From assembly GCA_020736575.1 (NCBI GenBank), contig JAGPYM010000016.1, positions 310,001 to 374,000 of the forward strand: 64,000 bases of DNA. The letters are read 5' to 3'. Of the stretch, positions 1-10,886 are shown piece after piece. Source of the DNA: Thelonectria olida. Taxonomy: Eukaryota; Ascomycota; Sordariomycetes; Hypocreales; Nectriaceae. The position numbers were made by a program, and so were the translations under genes. The notes below the pieces were generated by a model, which saw only the letters and a program-made list of their open reading frames with translations, was not told the origin of the DNA and made no database searches. Each line of letters opens with the position of its first letter. Positions within the stretch are counted from its first letter, which is position 1.

Positions 1-100
1 CTGCATATGCACGCATACATGTTGAACTGCATCAACAACGACACTGCATCAACAGCGGTTGATAGATACCCCGGCTTGACCGGAGCTAACGGGTTTATAG

Positions 101-272
101 TTGGGTCCAAACCGACCTCGGAAACAATGGCGCTCACCACTTCGGCTACGAGACGGCCCCCTTGAAGACTGAAGACGTCACCGAGGGGATCGTCAAGGTT
201 GTGGGTGAGGCCACCCGAGACAACTACAGTGGAAAGTTGGTTCAGTGGGATGGCAAGGTTCTGCCATGGTAG
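101..272 (+). CDS. Short-chain dehydrogenase/reductase, last exon only (partial gene)
   Basis: This is the final coding exon of a gene whose 5' part lies left of the window. A branch point CTAAC at 86-90 and an AG at 99-100 define the acceptor. The exon then reads WVQTDLGNNGAHHFGY and later SGKLVQWDGKVLPW before TAG at 270-272. The GWVQTD(M/L)G block and a C-terminus of the type DG..LPW are typical of fungal SDR enzymes related to norsolorinic-acid ketoreductase, which reduce ketones with NAD(P)H. The catalytic Tyr-Lys and the Rossmann glycine motif are not in the window, so cofactor and activity cannot be judged. Bases 1-100 appear to be mostly the upstream intron; the donor is not identified. 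An SDR beside a flavoprotein and a P450 fits secondary metabolism, but that is inference. Confidence 0.75.
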
Positions 273-728
273 AATAGTTGCATATGTTGACGTTATACCG
301 CACTAGATAGTAAGGGAGCTCATGGATAGACTACCGTTGCAAATGATTACACAATTTCCACAATGCCAATACTACCCACATGAAGGACTGATAGATGACT
401 ACCCCTGGTTTTCTTGTCCACGTCCTCGTTCTCGCCCTATCACTCTTAGCGGCTTCGCCATTTCATATGCCGCATAGCCCAGGTAGCGAAAAAGGATCTC
501 TTGGTTGATAGATGGATGCTAGGAGTTACTATCGAGCGCAGTTGAGTACACGCAAAAGAGTAGGACTGGAAATAGTTGGGATACCTAAGCTTCAACAACG
601 TACGCCCAAGTCATGTAGAAAAATGGCGATAACGTAAAGGATGTGAGCTTCAGGCTGCAAAAATGTTCAAATTTCTCTACCTACACATGGCGAAATAAAT
701 ATATTCAAGGGCTGACCCTCCTTCAAAC
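273..728. other. Intergenic region between convergent SDR and flavoprotein genes
   Basis: Apart from the possible small secreted frame at 395-508, nothing supportable is seen. The region should contain the 3' UTRs and polyadenylation sites of the two convergent genes; an AATAAATATATTC stretch near 694-706 sits just downstream of the minus-strand stop side. Confidence 0.5.
395..508 (+). CDS. Possible small secreted peptide (37 aa)
   Basis: A short frame starts with ATG at 395 and stops with TGA at 506-508. Its first 20 residues look like a signal peptide: a short polar start, then the hydrophobic stretch FLVHVLVLALSLLAA, then S-P-F. The remainder is only about 16 residues long and rich in H, P, S and G. 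It could be a tiny secreted peptide, the first exon of a longer gene, a decayed secreted-protein gene, or chance. No family is recognised and no convincing downstream exon was found. It lies between the 3' ends of the SDR and the flavoprotein genes. Confidence 0.25.
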   Translation: MTTPGFLVHVLVLALSLLAASPFHMPHSPGSEKGSLG

Positions 729-2517
729 CTAATTCTTCAAGCACAGTCTCCCATCCGAGGCAACAGCCACCTCATCCGCTCCAACAGACGTGTGCGCCCA
801 CAAGACAAACTTCGGATCGTAGGTCTTCTTCACCTTCAGAAGCTTGTCATAGTTCTCGCCGTAGTAATCCTTCTTCCAGTCCGGGTTGTCAAACGTCGCC
901 TCATTCGCATACGCACCTCCACCAGGCGTCAGCGGCTTGAGCAGATCTTGAAACCCGTTGACCTGCGCCTGGACGCCGCGCACCGCCGTAACCGAAGAAT
1001 TCGGGGCGATGGTTACGTCGACGTTGAGCCAGTAAAGAGACTCGCGCCAGGCCTTGATGACGGCATTGGAGCCCGCCTTGTTGCCGGCCCGGGCATGCGT
1101 GACGTTGATTGCGATGCCGTTGACGCGCACTGAGAGTCCAGAGTTGACGATCCTCTTGAGGTTAGCCACGAGGGCAGTTGCGTTCTTCTCAACGGTCGAC
1201 CGTTGGATAAGCCGTCCACCAATGACATCGTTGGTTGTGTACGGGCCATAGGGAGCATATCCGGTATAGTGATCATAGTGCTCGTAGAAGGAAGGCCTAT
1301 CACTTGTCTCATAGGCCGTGGGTACCACGTTAAGTTTCTTCAGCTTCTGCAAGTACAGGGATAGGGAATCTGCCACAACGGAAGCGTTCGCGCCGGGGAA
1401 CGTGGCAAAGGCCAGGTTAAACGAAGCGTTGGTGAATCCCCAGACGGTGGAGAAGCCGGGGATCTTGTCCAGAACCAGCAGGTGCTTCTGCCACGCCTCG
1501 ATGGCGGCCCAGAACTTGTCGTCGTCTGTGTTGTCGAAGGCGAACGATCCGCCGCCAACCCGGCCGTCTGGGTGGGCTTTGGTCGTCAGTGAGAGAACCA
1601 CGGCGTAGTTCCCGGCGCCTCCGCCGCTCAGGGCCCAGTAGAGATCCGAGTTCTTGGTAGGCGATGCCACGAGGTGACGGCCGTCGGTAGTTACAACCTC
1701 GAACTCGAGCGTGTTGTCGGCTGCGAGGCCGTATGTACTTCCAAGAGGGCCGTGACCAGCACCTTGCACGTAGCCGCCCACCATGCCAACAGTAGGGCAA
1801 AAGCCGCCCACAACCCGGAAGCCCTTCTCGGCAGCTGTGGGATAAGCTTCATAGAACTGCACGCCTGCCGAAACCTTCACGGCCGGGCCGCTGTATGCAG
1901 GGCTCGTGTAGTTGAAAAACGTCATGTTCTTCAGATTGTGCGTCCACAGTTCGAGCGAGCCCTTGCCATTGGACCTCCCGATATAGTCATGGCCAGTGTT
2001 CTTGATAGTGACTCGGATGTTCCTTTCCCTGGCAAACTTAAGTCCAGCGATAACATCTGTGGCACTGCTGACATTGATAGCATACGACGCAATGTTACCC
2101 AGGGTGCAGCTCGCGTCCTGAGGAGTGAACGGGCTGCAGGTGTCGTTTAACCAGTACGGCGACATGGGATTGACAGGGTCTGGGAAGCTGAACCAAGGCA
2201 TCAGTATCGTGTTCATCGGCAATGTGGGATACCAACTATGTGAGTGGTTCAGTCCATCTCTCCTGTAGATCGCTACACGCAGCAGCGTCGTATGCAGCTC
2301 CGTGACAGACCTGCGCCAGAGGGGCTCCAGCGATGAGCCTGCCGCCAATGGTATGATTCAGCTTGTTCCAGTCCGCTCGCCTCGGCCAGTGGAAGTCTCC
2401 CGGTAGATAGCGACAGCGCGTGGATGGAGTGGACCCGTCCAGAGGCACGGCGGTTGCAGTGTGTGACTGCGACCATACCGAGATGGCGGCCACGACAACG
2501 TGCGCATGGAGACGCAT
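729..2517 (-). CDS. Secreted FAD-linked oxidoreductase, berberine-bridge-enzyme-like
   Basis: The gene has two exons, 2517-2237 and 2187-729, with a 49 nt intron 2188-2236, and encodes 579 residues. The ATG at 2517 opens a signal peptide (MRLHAHVVVAAISVWSQ...) followed by the family's CRYLPGDFHWP start. The central FAD-binding PCMH domain carries NTGHDYIG, where H160 is the usual 8-alpha-histidyl attachment site, and GGFCPTVGMVGGY with C224 at the position of the second covalent FAD bond. The flavin may therefore be bicovalently held. The C-terminus has the BBE signature YYGENYDKLLKVKKTYDP. Such enzymes oxidise alcohols, sugars or biosynthetic intermediates with O2, often outside the cell; the substrate is unknown. 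It is divergent from the P450 across about 1 kb. Length and motifs are complete, with no sign of decay. Confidence 0.92.
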
Positions 2518-3539
2518 TGTGGGTGTATGTGTTCAGGGTCTCGACTGAAAGAGTGATGTATCTGAAACCAGAAAAGATGGGAGAACCCAGCTACCAGACT
2601 GCAGGTACTGGCAGAGGTGACAGATCAAGTCAAGAATTGGATAGTCGGGGCCAGACAACGAGAAAAGAGAGAGATCGACCTTGAATTTATTGTAGCATTT
2701 TTCTAGCCTGGACAGCCTTAGCTCGACCTTATACGCCTCGCTTCCCCTGAGAGTCTCGTCTATTCTATCGAACCATTGGATTCATGAGAGAGGGGCGAAG
2801 GAATTCTCTCTCCTGTACAAGACGGAGAATATTGCCGGGTGTGCTGAGGACGCGTCAGGCGGAAGGGAGAAAGGTCCGTTGCTTGGTTCTCTCCAAGCCA
2901 CCATAATCCTACTAGCGGAGAGGCTAGGGGCAGTATCATGTCGTCTCAAGTGCCAGTTCATCATCTTCGAAGATGGGATTTCCTATCCTGGATCCAAAAA
3001 AAACATCTCCTATCTCACGGGAGGCGTGTACGGGCTGAGCGAGAGCGAGCATGTGTCGATGGAACCCTGTCGAATGGCTCGGTTGTCCAAACCCGACCCT
3101 GATTGCTCTTCATGTGCCAACCACTCGAGATGGAGATGCTTACCATGCATAAAAACCCCTGCCAAGTTGCTTACCGTGCATATTTGCGGGCATTTGTCGA
3201 CCGGGGCCCAGGAGTGTACGGGCCGGTCCGCCAGTGGCCACTGCGCCACCGGCTCACTGTCCTGATGTAGCATGTTGAATCACGGTAGATATCCGCTGTG
3301 CTATGAGGCACGCCCTGCTGGGATCTAGATCCTTATCCTTGGTAATTGTCAGCATGGGTACGGACGGAGAGGAATCAGCGAGCCCAGGATTGGTTGCACC
3401 TGTTTGGCTTGCATTGCGTGCGAATACATACTACAAGCAACTCCTGCTCCCAGTGCTACGATGCAGGTAAAAACATACATTATCATCCATCACCCCCCTG
3501 CCGTCCACAACAATTTGGGATAACCTGGTTGCAAGCACA
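2518..3539. promoter_or_regulatory. Divergent intergenic region between flavoprotein and P450 genes
   Basis: About 1 kb separates the start codons of the two divergent oxidoreductase genes, so both promoters must lie here. No gene-like reading frame with a start, splice sites and recognisable protein was found. No binding motif can be named with confidence. Confidence 0.5.
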
Positions 3540-5658
3540 ATGGCGACTTTGCAAGAATTCGTTCAACGTTCTCTGGGAACCAACACCCAGATCCGTCTTC
3601 AAGACAATCTCAACGCTTGGAAGAATGAAGGTCTTCTGAGTCTTACTACCCTCTACGCTGTGATCGCGCTGTGGTTCACCTACGTCGTATTCTTGGCTGT
3701 ATATCGATGTGTGTCCCCCACCGAGACCCAGCGTTCTCTCCATGCCAAAGCGATTGGACCCCGTTAACAACGTCGTTACAGTGACACTGTCCCCCCTTGC
3801 ACGGATCCCGGGACCCAAGTTGGCGGGTAAGACTCCACGGCTCATGCTTGACGTCAGGCCGACACCTTGCTAATGAAACCTCACGTTTCACTCTTGCAGC
3901 TGTCTCATTTTGGTATGAAATCTACTATGATGTTGTGCTTGGAGGGAAGTATCACCGAAAAATTGGTGAAATGCACCAGAAGTATGGTAAGTTTTGACTG
4001 AAATGTCATCCAGGGCCTATTCTCTTGTCCTTTATTGCTTACTTGCAATTGCAGGCCCAATTGTCCGGATAAACCCTTATGAAGTCCATTTCAACGACCC
4101 TGAGTTTATCGATTCAATCTTCCCGGGTCCGGGGCGAAAGACCAACAAGTATTATTTCACCGGTCAGAGAACGGGGAGTAAGTTTTCCTCCCTGGGTGGG
4201 TGCACGCTTTGTCCCTGTCCCGAAGGCTGACCTCCCTAACTAGCCGCCGACTCCATCGTGGCCACCATCGGCCATGACATGCATCGGAAGCGGCGAAACG
4301 CCATCAATGGCTTCTTCTCAGCTGCCAGCATTCGCAGGCTCGAGCCCATCATCCAAAGTCACCTCAAGAAGCTGCTGTCCAGAATGGACACCGCCGGCGA
4401 GAGTGGCGAGACGTTGCCTATGCACTACGTTTTCCGGGCTTTCACGAGCGACTTGATCACCGAGTACGCCTTTGGCGACTCGTTTCATTTCCTAGATGAA
4501 AAGGACTTCGCCATCCCTTACATGCTGTCGACTGATGTGTTCTTCATCTTGAATCACACTTTCCTCCACTTTCACTGGGTCTTCACCCTGCTCATGATGG
4601 CGCCCCCCTGGGCCGTCAAGACGTTTATTCCTTCTTTGACGGAGATGTGGGACAAGCGAATGGTAAGTTATCCAGGCCACTCTACTTAATCCACAAACCA
4701 CCCTTGAACGAATATTCACATCATCTTATAGATGTGGGTTGAGGCCGTTGAGGCCATCAGGAACTCCAAAAACCCCGAGCGTGTCAAGAACACCATCTTT
4801 GAGGGCATTCTCTCTAGCAGGCTGCCTGATGAGGAAAAGAGCACCCTTAGACTGGCCCAGGAAGCGCAACTCGTTGTCTTTGCCGGTGAAGGCACGACCG
4901 GTGAGCACCCATTGCACAGCTGCCATGATGGCAAAGATTCTGAGCGGCAGGGCTACGTGTTGGAATGAAACTAATGATAGTGGTAGCATATACACTTCAG
5001 GCTGCCATTTTTGAGCTTCTCAGCCACCCATCAATGTACGAGAAAGTCAAGGCTGAGGTCATCGAAGCTCTTCCCGATGCGGATGAGGTTGTGTCTTTCA
5101 CTCAGGTCGAGAACCTGCCATATCTGAGTGCCGTCATCCAAGAGACGGTCCGCGTGCATCCCGGCGTCGTTTCGCGTCTACCTCGCGTCTCGCCCGAGGT
5201 GCCAATTGTGTACCAGGACAAGCAGAGGGCAACCGAATATGTGATCCCTCCTGGCACTTCAGCTAACATGACGACGCACATTGCGCACATGAATCCGGAT
5301 GTGTTTGAGGACCCATATGAGTTCCGCCCGCAGAGGTGGATTGATAACCCAAGACTCGACAAAGCATTCATCGGATTTGCTCGCGGTACTAGAAACTGCA
5401 TTGGGTGTGTACATTCCAACAATATCGGGCTCAAATTACTAACATATTTACCACGATAGCATGAACTTTGCGAAGAAGGAGATGTCCATGGTCTTGGCCT
5501 CCATCATTCGGAAGTATGACATTTACCATGGACAGAAAGGACCAACACTGGAGTTGTACCAGACCACGCGCAAGCAGGACATTGACCTTAACCGGGAGTA
5601 CATCATCCCGTTCCCTGCCAAAGGAAGCCATGGACTCCAGGTCAGGGTGCGCAACTAG
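3540..5658 (+). CDS. Cytochrome P450 monooxygenase, trichodiene-oxygenase-like (CYP58 type)
   Basis: Eight exons (3540-3708, 3782-3826, 3900-3986, 4055-4177, 4244-4662, 4732-4900, 4987-5404, 5460-5658) join exactly in frame to give 542 residues. An N-terminal membrane anchor (about residues 32-56) is followed by the proline hinge RIPGPKLA. The I-helix oxygen-binding motif reads AGEGTTAYT. The E-R pair appears as ETVRVHP and the PERF-like motif as FRPQRW. The haem-binding loop is FARGTRNCIG, with C475 as the thiolate ligand. The N-terminal region around GGKYHRKIGEMHQKYGPIVRINPYE strongly resembles fungal P450s annotated as trichodiene oxygenase, but that subfamily has many unrelated substrates. 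It acts at the ER membrane with NADPH-P450 reductase. Proximity to an SDR and a BBE-like enzyme suggests a biosynthetic role; no synthase gene is visible. Confidence 0.93.
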
Positions 5659-5938
5659 GAGCGACCCGCGGGACGAGCGGCTCCTTTTCAGGTACTGGAG
5701 ATCCTGGTATAGTAGGCTGTTCGAAATATCTGCACTGGGACAGGAGGCAAGGAACTCAGATTGGTAAATTGTCATATGTACTTAGGCATCGACTGCTGGC
5801 CTTCGTGTATCCTACCTATATAGAACATCCCCCCATAGGAACTAGACTGATTGTTGATTACCCTCTATCATCAGAAACCACTAGACATCCTTGATAACCC
5901 CGTGAGGCCTTGAAGACACTCGATAACCCTTGGCAATG

Positions 5939-8044
5939 CTAGTTCTTAGAACCCCATTGTACTGCAATAGGTTCGTGATTTCCGGAAAATCTCTGCCCGC
6001 CAAACCACAGTTCAAATCGCAAGTCGGCTGGTGCAACAACGACTCGAATCTCGAATTCGCACAGATAATACTTCCATCCTCTCGAGAAGCAAGTGCCTCT
6101 CTTGTGCTTTAACACTAGCTGCTCCTGCTGCACTCCGTCAAGGTTGCTCTTCACGCGACATAGCCTCGTTGCTCCAGCTGTGCAGATATAAGTGTTGGAT
6201 ACTCGTTCCTTACTTGAAAATGGGTAGATATGGAAGCAATAGCCACTCACCTTGCTTCATGCTTCGCGGCAAAAAGTTTCTCTCGTTCTGAGACATCACA
6301 ATCTCGGCATCCCAAGACCTTGTGTGCTCCCCGTCCGCAAGCCGGATCTTAAACGGCTTGATCAGTGGCGTGGTTGGGTCAACGATATCACCCTAGTACC
6401 AGTGAGAAATTGCATGTTTGGACTTCGATAGACAAGGACGGCTTACCTTGCAAATAAGCCATTGAATCTGATTCACCGCCCACCTCTTGTTCTTCTCATA
6501 CGGGTCGTCCTGAATGTCCTCGCCAAAGTGCTGTTCTGGAAAATACAATTGCTTCACGATCACGCCATAGCTCGCCCGTGCGACCCGTGAAGCGAGGACT
6601 GACACATTGCCAGACTCCCACCGTTGCTGCTGATCTAGAAGGAGGCCGCGAGCGACGGCAAGTTGCGGTTCGATGCACGGCACCACGGCGACTTGGGCGG
6701 CGTTGGGGTGCGGTTGGTTCGCAAACCTCGCTCCTATGGATTCTCGGACATATACAGAGCTGCCTAGGCCACCGGATAAAATGAAATATCTCTGGCGATT
6801 CGCGTCAGCAAGGCTTGGGTACTGGGGACGTCTCGATCTTACCACTTGTTCTTGAGGATGGTTCTGGCTCACCCAATCTAGTTGTTGCTGGATGCGAGCT
6901 ACAACTCCATGGATTTGCATATCGAAGAGTGACTGAAATTCTTCCCTTTTTCGTCGTTAGTCCCGTCGTTCTGCCTCTGTGAGCACTCACAATTACCTTG
7001 TAATCACCATTTGTCCGTTCTGAACTCCGATGCCCGCATGGCTGTAGTCGTGCGAGACACCTTCCATCTGAATCTTGAAAACAGAAGCTTGCATCCAAGC
7101 CTTCTGGCCAAACTTGTGTTTGAGGTTGATATAGTAAGGGCTTCTCGCCATTTTCTGAGCGATATCATGCGGTAGCTGGGGAAGAGCATCCGGCCATGCC
7201 ATGAGACGCTGTTGCACCAGGTTCTTGAAGGCTATATCGATGAGCGAGGCTCCCACGCCCAGCCCGTTGACAGCCGTAACCTGTGACATTTCTGGAAATA
7301 CGCTGTGTGTTGATTTGATTTTCATAAGCGCCAGATCAGTCGTGCCGCCGCCGGCGTCGATGGCCAGAAACATGTTACCCTGTTGAAAGGAGATCGGGCT
7401 TGTTTTGAGCGTGGCAACGGCGGCGGCTTCGGCCTCTGTCAGGTCGACTATTGCCGTGTGATTCATGCCCCCAGATCCGAAGCCGGCATCTCGTATGCAC
7501 GTTTTGAAGTCGTTGATGATATCCGTGTGAAGCTCCCATGTGGTGGGTACACTAAAGAGAAAGGTCACAGCCTTGTCGTTCCAAGGCTGTCTCCCCATTT
7601 CAACCTCGATCGTCTCTTTGACATGAGCGTAGATCTTCCTGAGGTAGTCGGTGACAAAACGCTGCGACTCAGCAGTGCTCGAGGGAGCATTTGCCAGCCC
7701 TTGCTGCTGAGCGGCGGCCAGCGTCGAGTTGTCGAGAAAGACTTTGAAGAATTCACGCCGTATCTTTCCGTGAGAACAGTCATCCTCTACGCACAGAAAC
7801 CCCCAAGACGATACTGAGATTCCGTCGGGATGATAGATGAGCGTTGTCGGCACTTTGCGCTCATTCTGACCTCCGTCGCCTGGCCAGTTGCTGATGACCT
7901 GCAGGGGCATTCTAGGTGTCACCCAAGCAACGCCTGTGTGAATGAGCCATTGAGACACGGCATGACAAGTCGAATGGGAGGGTACCTACCTGTGAAGGTC
8001 GTGCCCAAGTCAACGGAGACAAGTACATCGGGCCTCTCTGTCAT
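5939..8044 (-). CDS. Hsp70/HSPA12-like actin-fold ATPase
   Basis: Six exons (8044-7990, 7933-6997, 6945-6843, 6791-6447, 6392-6251, 6177-5939) give 606 residues in one frame. The ATG at 8044 opens MTERPDVLVSVDLGTTFTG, the phosphate-1 loop of the actin/Hsp70 fold, which is interrupted by intron 1. The phosphate-2 loop FLAIDAGGGTTDLA and the adenosine motif ILSGGLGSSVYVR are both intact, so nucleotide binding is likely. No canonical Hsp70 substrate-binding domain, linker or EEVD tail is visible; the C-terminal ~150 residues are a different beta-rich segment. This matches the lineage-expanded fungal proteins related to animal HSPA12. Their role is poorly known; chaperone activity is only inferred. 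The gene is convergent with the P450 (280 bp between stops) and divergent from the membrane-protein gene at 8684. Confidence 0.9.
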
Positions 8045-8683
8045 GATGGGCAAGTTTGACCCGATGTATCGTGGTATTGGGTGCTGGATTGGAGGAAAGT
8101 TAGACGGCCACTCGAGTCTCCAAGCTGCACTGCAGACTTCACGTGAATGAATGAGAATTGAAAAAGGGTCGACTTGGTCCCCCTGACGACATGTCAGTCA
8201 CATGGCGATGTGATGCAAGGGCTGCGGTGGCTTGGAAAGGCAAGCTCAGCGAGGTGCGCCAAGGGCCCAGATTGGTATGGCCATTCTTCTCCCTTTCCCG
8301 CATATTCACCAAGCTCTCTCCCTTGGTTGCCTTGCAGCCGTGTCACACAATTGCGGTGAGGCTGATTCGCACCAAATTTGCCTTGCCTGGACCGTACGTG
8401 GCGTGGGGAAAGGTGCATAGACTTACGATGTACGGAAGACTAACTGCTGGTGGCGTCTCATAGTCTCCAAGCTCACCAGGCCCTAGCCTCAGCCGCAAAT
8501 GCTAACCGTTTGGCAGGGTCCGAGGAAACGAGGGAGGATTGGGGTGATTGTGTCAAGGTCATCTGTAAACAATCTTTTTTCTTCCTCTGTCTGTCTGAAA
8601 GGGCGTTCTCCCCAAACAACGAAGATTCTCATCTTTGAGACCTCATCTCACCACCGAACTCCTCGTAACGGTTTTTCTTGAAG
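8045..8683. promoter_or_regulatory. Divergent promoter region, Hsp70-like / membrane protein
   Basis: This 639 bp segment separates two divergent start codons. It is moderately GC-rich, with T-rich patches near 8570-8590. I see no additional gene and no nameable regulatory site. Confidence 0.4.
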
Positions 8684-9957
8684 ATGACAGGCTCTGCCAA
8701 CTCCGAAAATGCGTCCACAGTTCTAGTAACGGCAGAAGTTGACCCCTCCCGCTCTTCAGTTTCTGGGTCAGTGTTGAGCGAAACATCAGCCATTGCCGTC
8801 GACCCGAACGCGACCAATTCAATCAGCCAGTCAACCATCGTCAGCGCAACGGCCATGACCGCTGCTGCAGAAGCCGCATCAGCAACTGCGACGTCAACGG
8901 GCACCGCTTCACCGCCGCCAGACAAGCCTGGAGTCCCCGCTGGCGCCGTCGCGGGTGCTGCAGTCGGTTGTCTCATCGCCGGCCTCCTTTTCGGGTTCTT
9001 GGGTGCCTTCTTCCTCCTCCGCCGTCGCGGGAAGAAGCAGCACTCTCGATCTCGCCACCACGAGGCTCCCGAAACTGTCGTTATCAACGAGAAGTCCAGT
9101 CCCACGTCGGCAGTCAGCGAAGTCAGTGGTACTAAGCTCGACCATTTCCTCCTCGACTTCACACCCGACAAGGAGATCGCACAAGAGCTGCGAGGCCTGG
9201 GCGATCTGATCCAGTTGCACGTCGACAATAACTATCATCTCCAACCGGTCCAGGTCAGCCCTTCCACCTTGACACAGGCTCTTCTCAGCCTGGGTCTTGC
9301 GCCAGAGTCTGCCAACGGAGTCGCATCCCTTTGTATCGAGCCGCGGACGCGAGCTCTCGGGCTTCGACATGTTATATCAACCGTTGCCTTGGCAAGTGTC
9401 GACGTCAACGCCAAAAGCCCTCTCTCACTACTCCCTGCGCCAATCGCGGCTTTCCTGCAGTCTATTCCTCAGTTAGATGGCCAGTCCGGTGGTCAACCTG
9501 GTGAGCACTCTTTCATGGTCTTGCCGGTAAGCCATTCTTTGCTAATAGACTCCCAGAAAACACCTCTCTCGCCCTCTCCAAGTGGCGTGCGCTCTCCGCC
9601 TATCTCCTTCATCCGGAACGCGGCGAGCGAACGCCTCTGGTTCCCACCGAGGCAACATCTCTTGCGCAAATCCAAGGCCTTGCTGCTGCTCTCAACACAG
9701 CTATCGGCCACTTTATTGATCCGGCGCAGCGTGCAGGCCAGATGGAGAACCTGCAGGCCGTCCTCCTGGACGTTGCCAAGTTTGGTTACGTCCTCCTATC
9801 TCAACCTACTGATTGGGGATTCGTCTATGAGGCCAACCATGGCCGAGAATTTGTCTTGGTTTTGCGCCCAGGACTCCAGAAGCTGTCGCACAGAGACGGA
9901 AGGCCATACAGCTCGCCGCCACTTGTTGTTGCTCCCGATGAGGCTCAGCTTGCCTAG
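8684..9957 (+). CDS. Single-pass membrane protein with Ser/Thr-rich ectodomain, unknown function
   Basis: Two exons (8684-9500, 9557-9957) encode 405 residues. The first ~80 residues are rich in Ser, Thr and Ala, as in heavily O-glycosylated or disordered ectodomains. A single transmembrane helix follows at about 86-112 (GAVAGAAVGCLIAGLLFGF), then a basic stop-transfer RRRGKK. The ~290-residue C-terminal part is an alpha-helical domain (DFTPDKEIAQELRGLGDLI, then WRALSAYLL..., ending SSPPLVVAPDEAQLA) that I recognise only as a conserved-looking fungal domain without a name. No cleavable signal peptide is visible, so the helix probably acts as the signal anchor. The layout recalls fungal cell-surface sensors, but no WSC or other ectodomain motif is present. 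The ATG at 8684 was taken as start because the upstream in-frame codon is TTG. Confidence 0.8.
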
Positions 9958-10886
9958 ATAACTGCATCTTTTGCAATGGATTTTTGTAGTCCTCTCAATC
10001 CAACTTTACTTGCCCATTGCTTCTGTTCGCTGCCAATTATTTCGGTGCCACATATGCGTCATGCAAACTGCAGGCCACTGGCATCATTCAGCCGAGACGT
10101 GGTTGGCTTCACGTCCTAGGTTCCGTGTTTGTGTGTGAGCCCCACGAGAGTTGATGCTAAATAATTGACCTCGAGCCCTGAGCTTGCAGCTGAAGTCTCC
10201 CTTGCTGCGGCCCATTCCAAACCGCGACTAGATTGTCCGCAATGCCTGGTTCACTAGGCAGTCACAAGGGGCCCAGAGCGCAAGCCACGCCGCCGCGCAG
10301 GTTCAATGGTTGGGTGCCAAGAACAAGCCACTTTCTATTTGAGAGGCCTCAGTGACATTCCAAGGCTCGGCAGTTGGCAGAATGGCCAGCAGTGCGAAGT
10401 TACTGCTGCAGCAGTCGAGGCACCTCGCAGGGAAGGCAAACTGCGGCTGCTCAGCAAGCTTCCTGAGTAGAAGCAAAGTCGTGCGTTTTCTGCACTCCCC
10501 TCGCGGCCGCTCCAAAATCGTACTCGAAGGGGAAAACCCTCCTTTGGTGGAAGCTCTCGTCCAGGCTCTCCCCCTCCCCCTCCCCCCTCCCAAGCTCCAT
10601 CCTCCAAGGCTACGACCCCCTCGCATCCCGCACTGCTTGACCTAATGAGTTAGCCTGTGTTACCCAGACTAGTCCGCGGACAGGACGCAGGGCAGATTTC
10701 CATCCACGCTCTACGGATACAGCACAGCCATTGCGCGGTTTATTCCACTGGGCGCTCACTTGTCTTTGAATAATTTGGGCAAATCTGGCGAACCCCGACT
10801 TCTCCATCCCCGCGCTTGACCATCGGTCCGCTCGTACTTAGGCCTGACAAGCCGGGACTCCCTGTTCATCACCGACCCCAGCACTG
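9958..10886. promoter_or_regulatory. Intergenic region upstream of the 10887 gene
   Basis: This 929 bp segment contains the 3' UTR of the membrane-protein gene and the promoter of the next gene. The one striking element is the C-rich tract at 10570-10591, listed separately. No coding frame in it has a convincing start or composition. Confidence 0.45.
10570..10591 (-). other. Candidate G-quadruplex / i-motif tract
   Basis: On the plus strand four cytosine runs of 5, 5, 6 and 3 bases are separated by single thymines. The minus strand therefore has four G-runs with one-base loops, the arrangement that folds most readily into a parallel G-quadruplex. It lies about 300 bp upstream of the ATG at 10887, in the likely promoter or 5' leader of that gene. 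A function in transcription is inference only. Confidence 0.6.

Noticed and set aside
2879..3265. 128-codon plus-strand frame between the flavoprotein and P450 genes
   Set aside because: No domain or gene-like composition; a minus-strand frame of similar quality overlaps it.
5001..5010. P450 intron 6 acceptor at 5000
   Set aside because: It shifts the frame into a stop; the AG at 4986 restores the I-helix motif GTTAYT.
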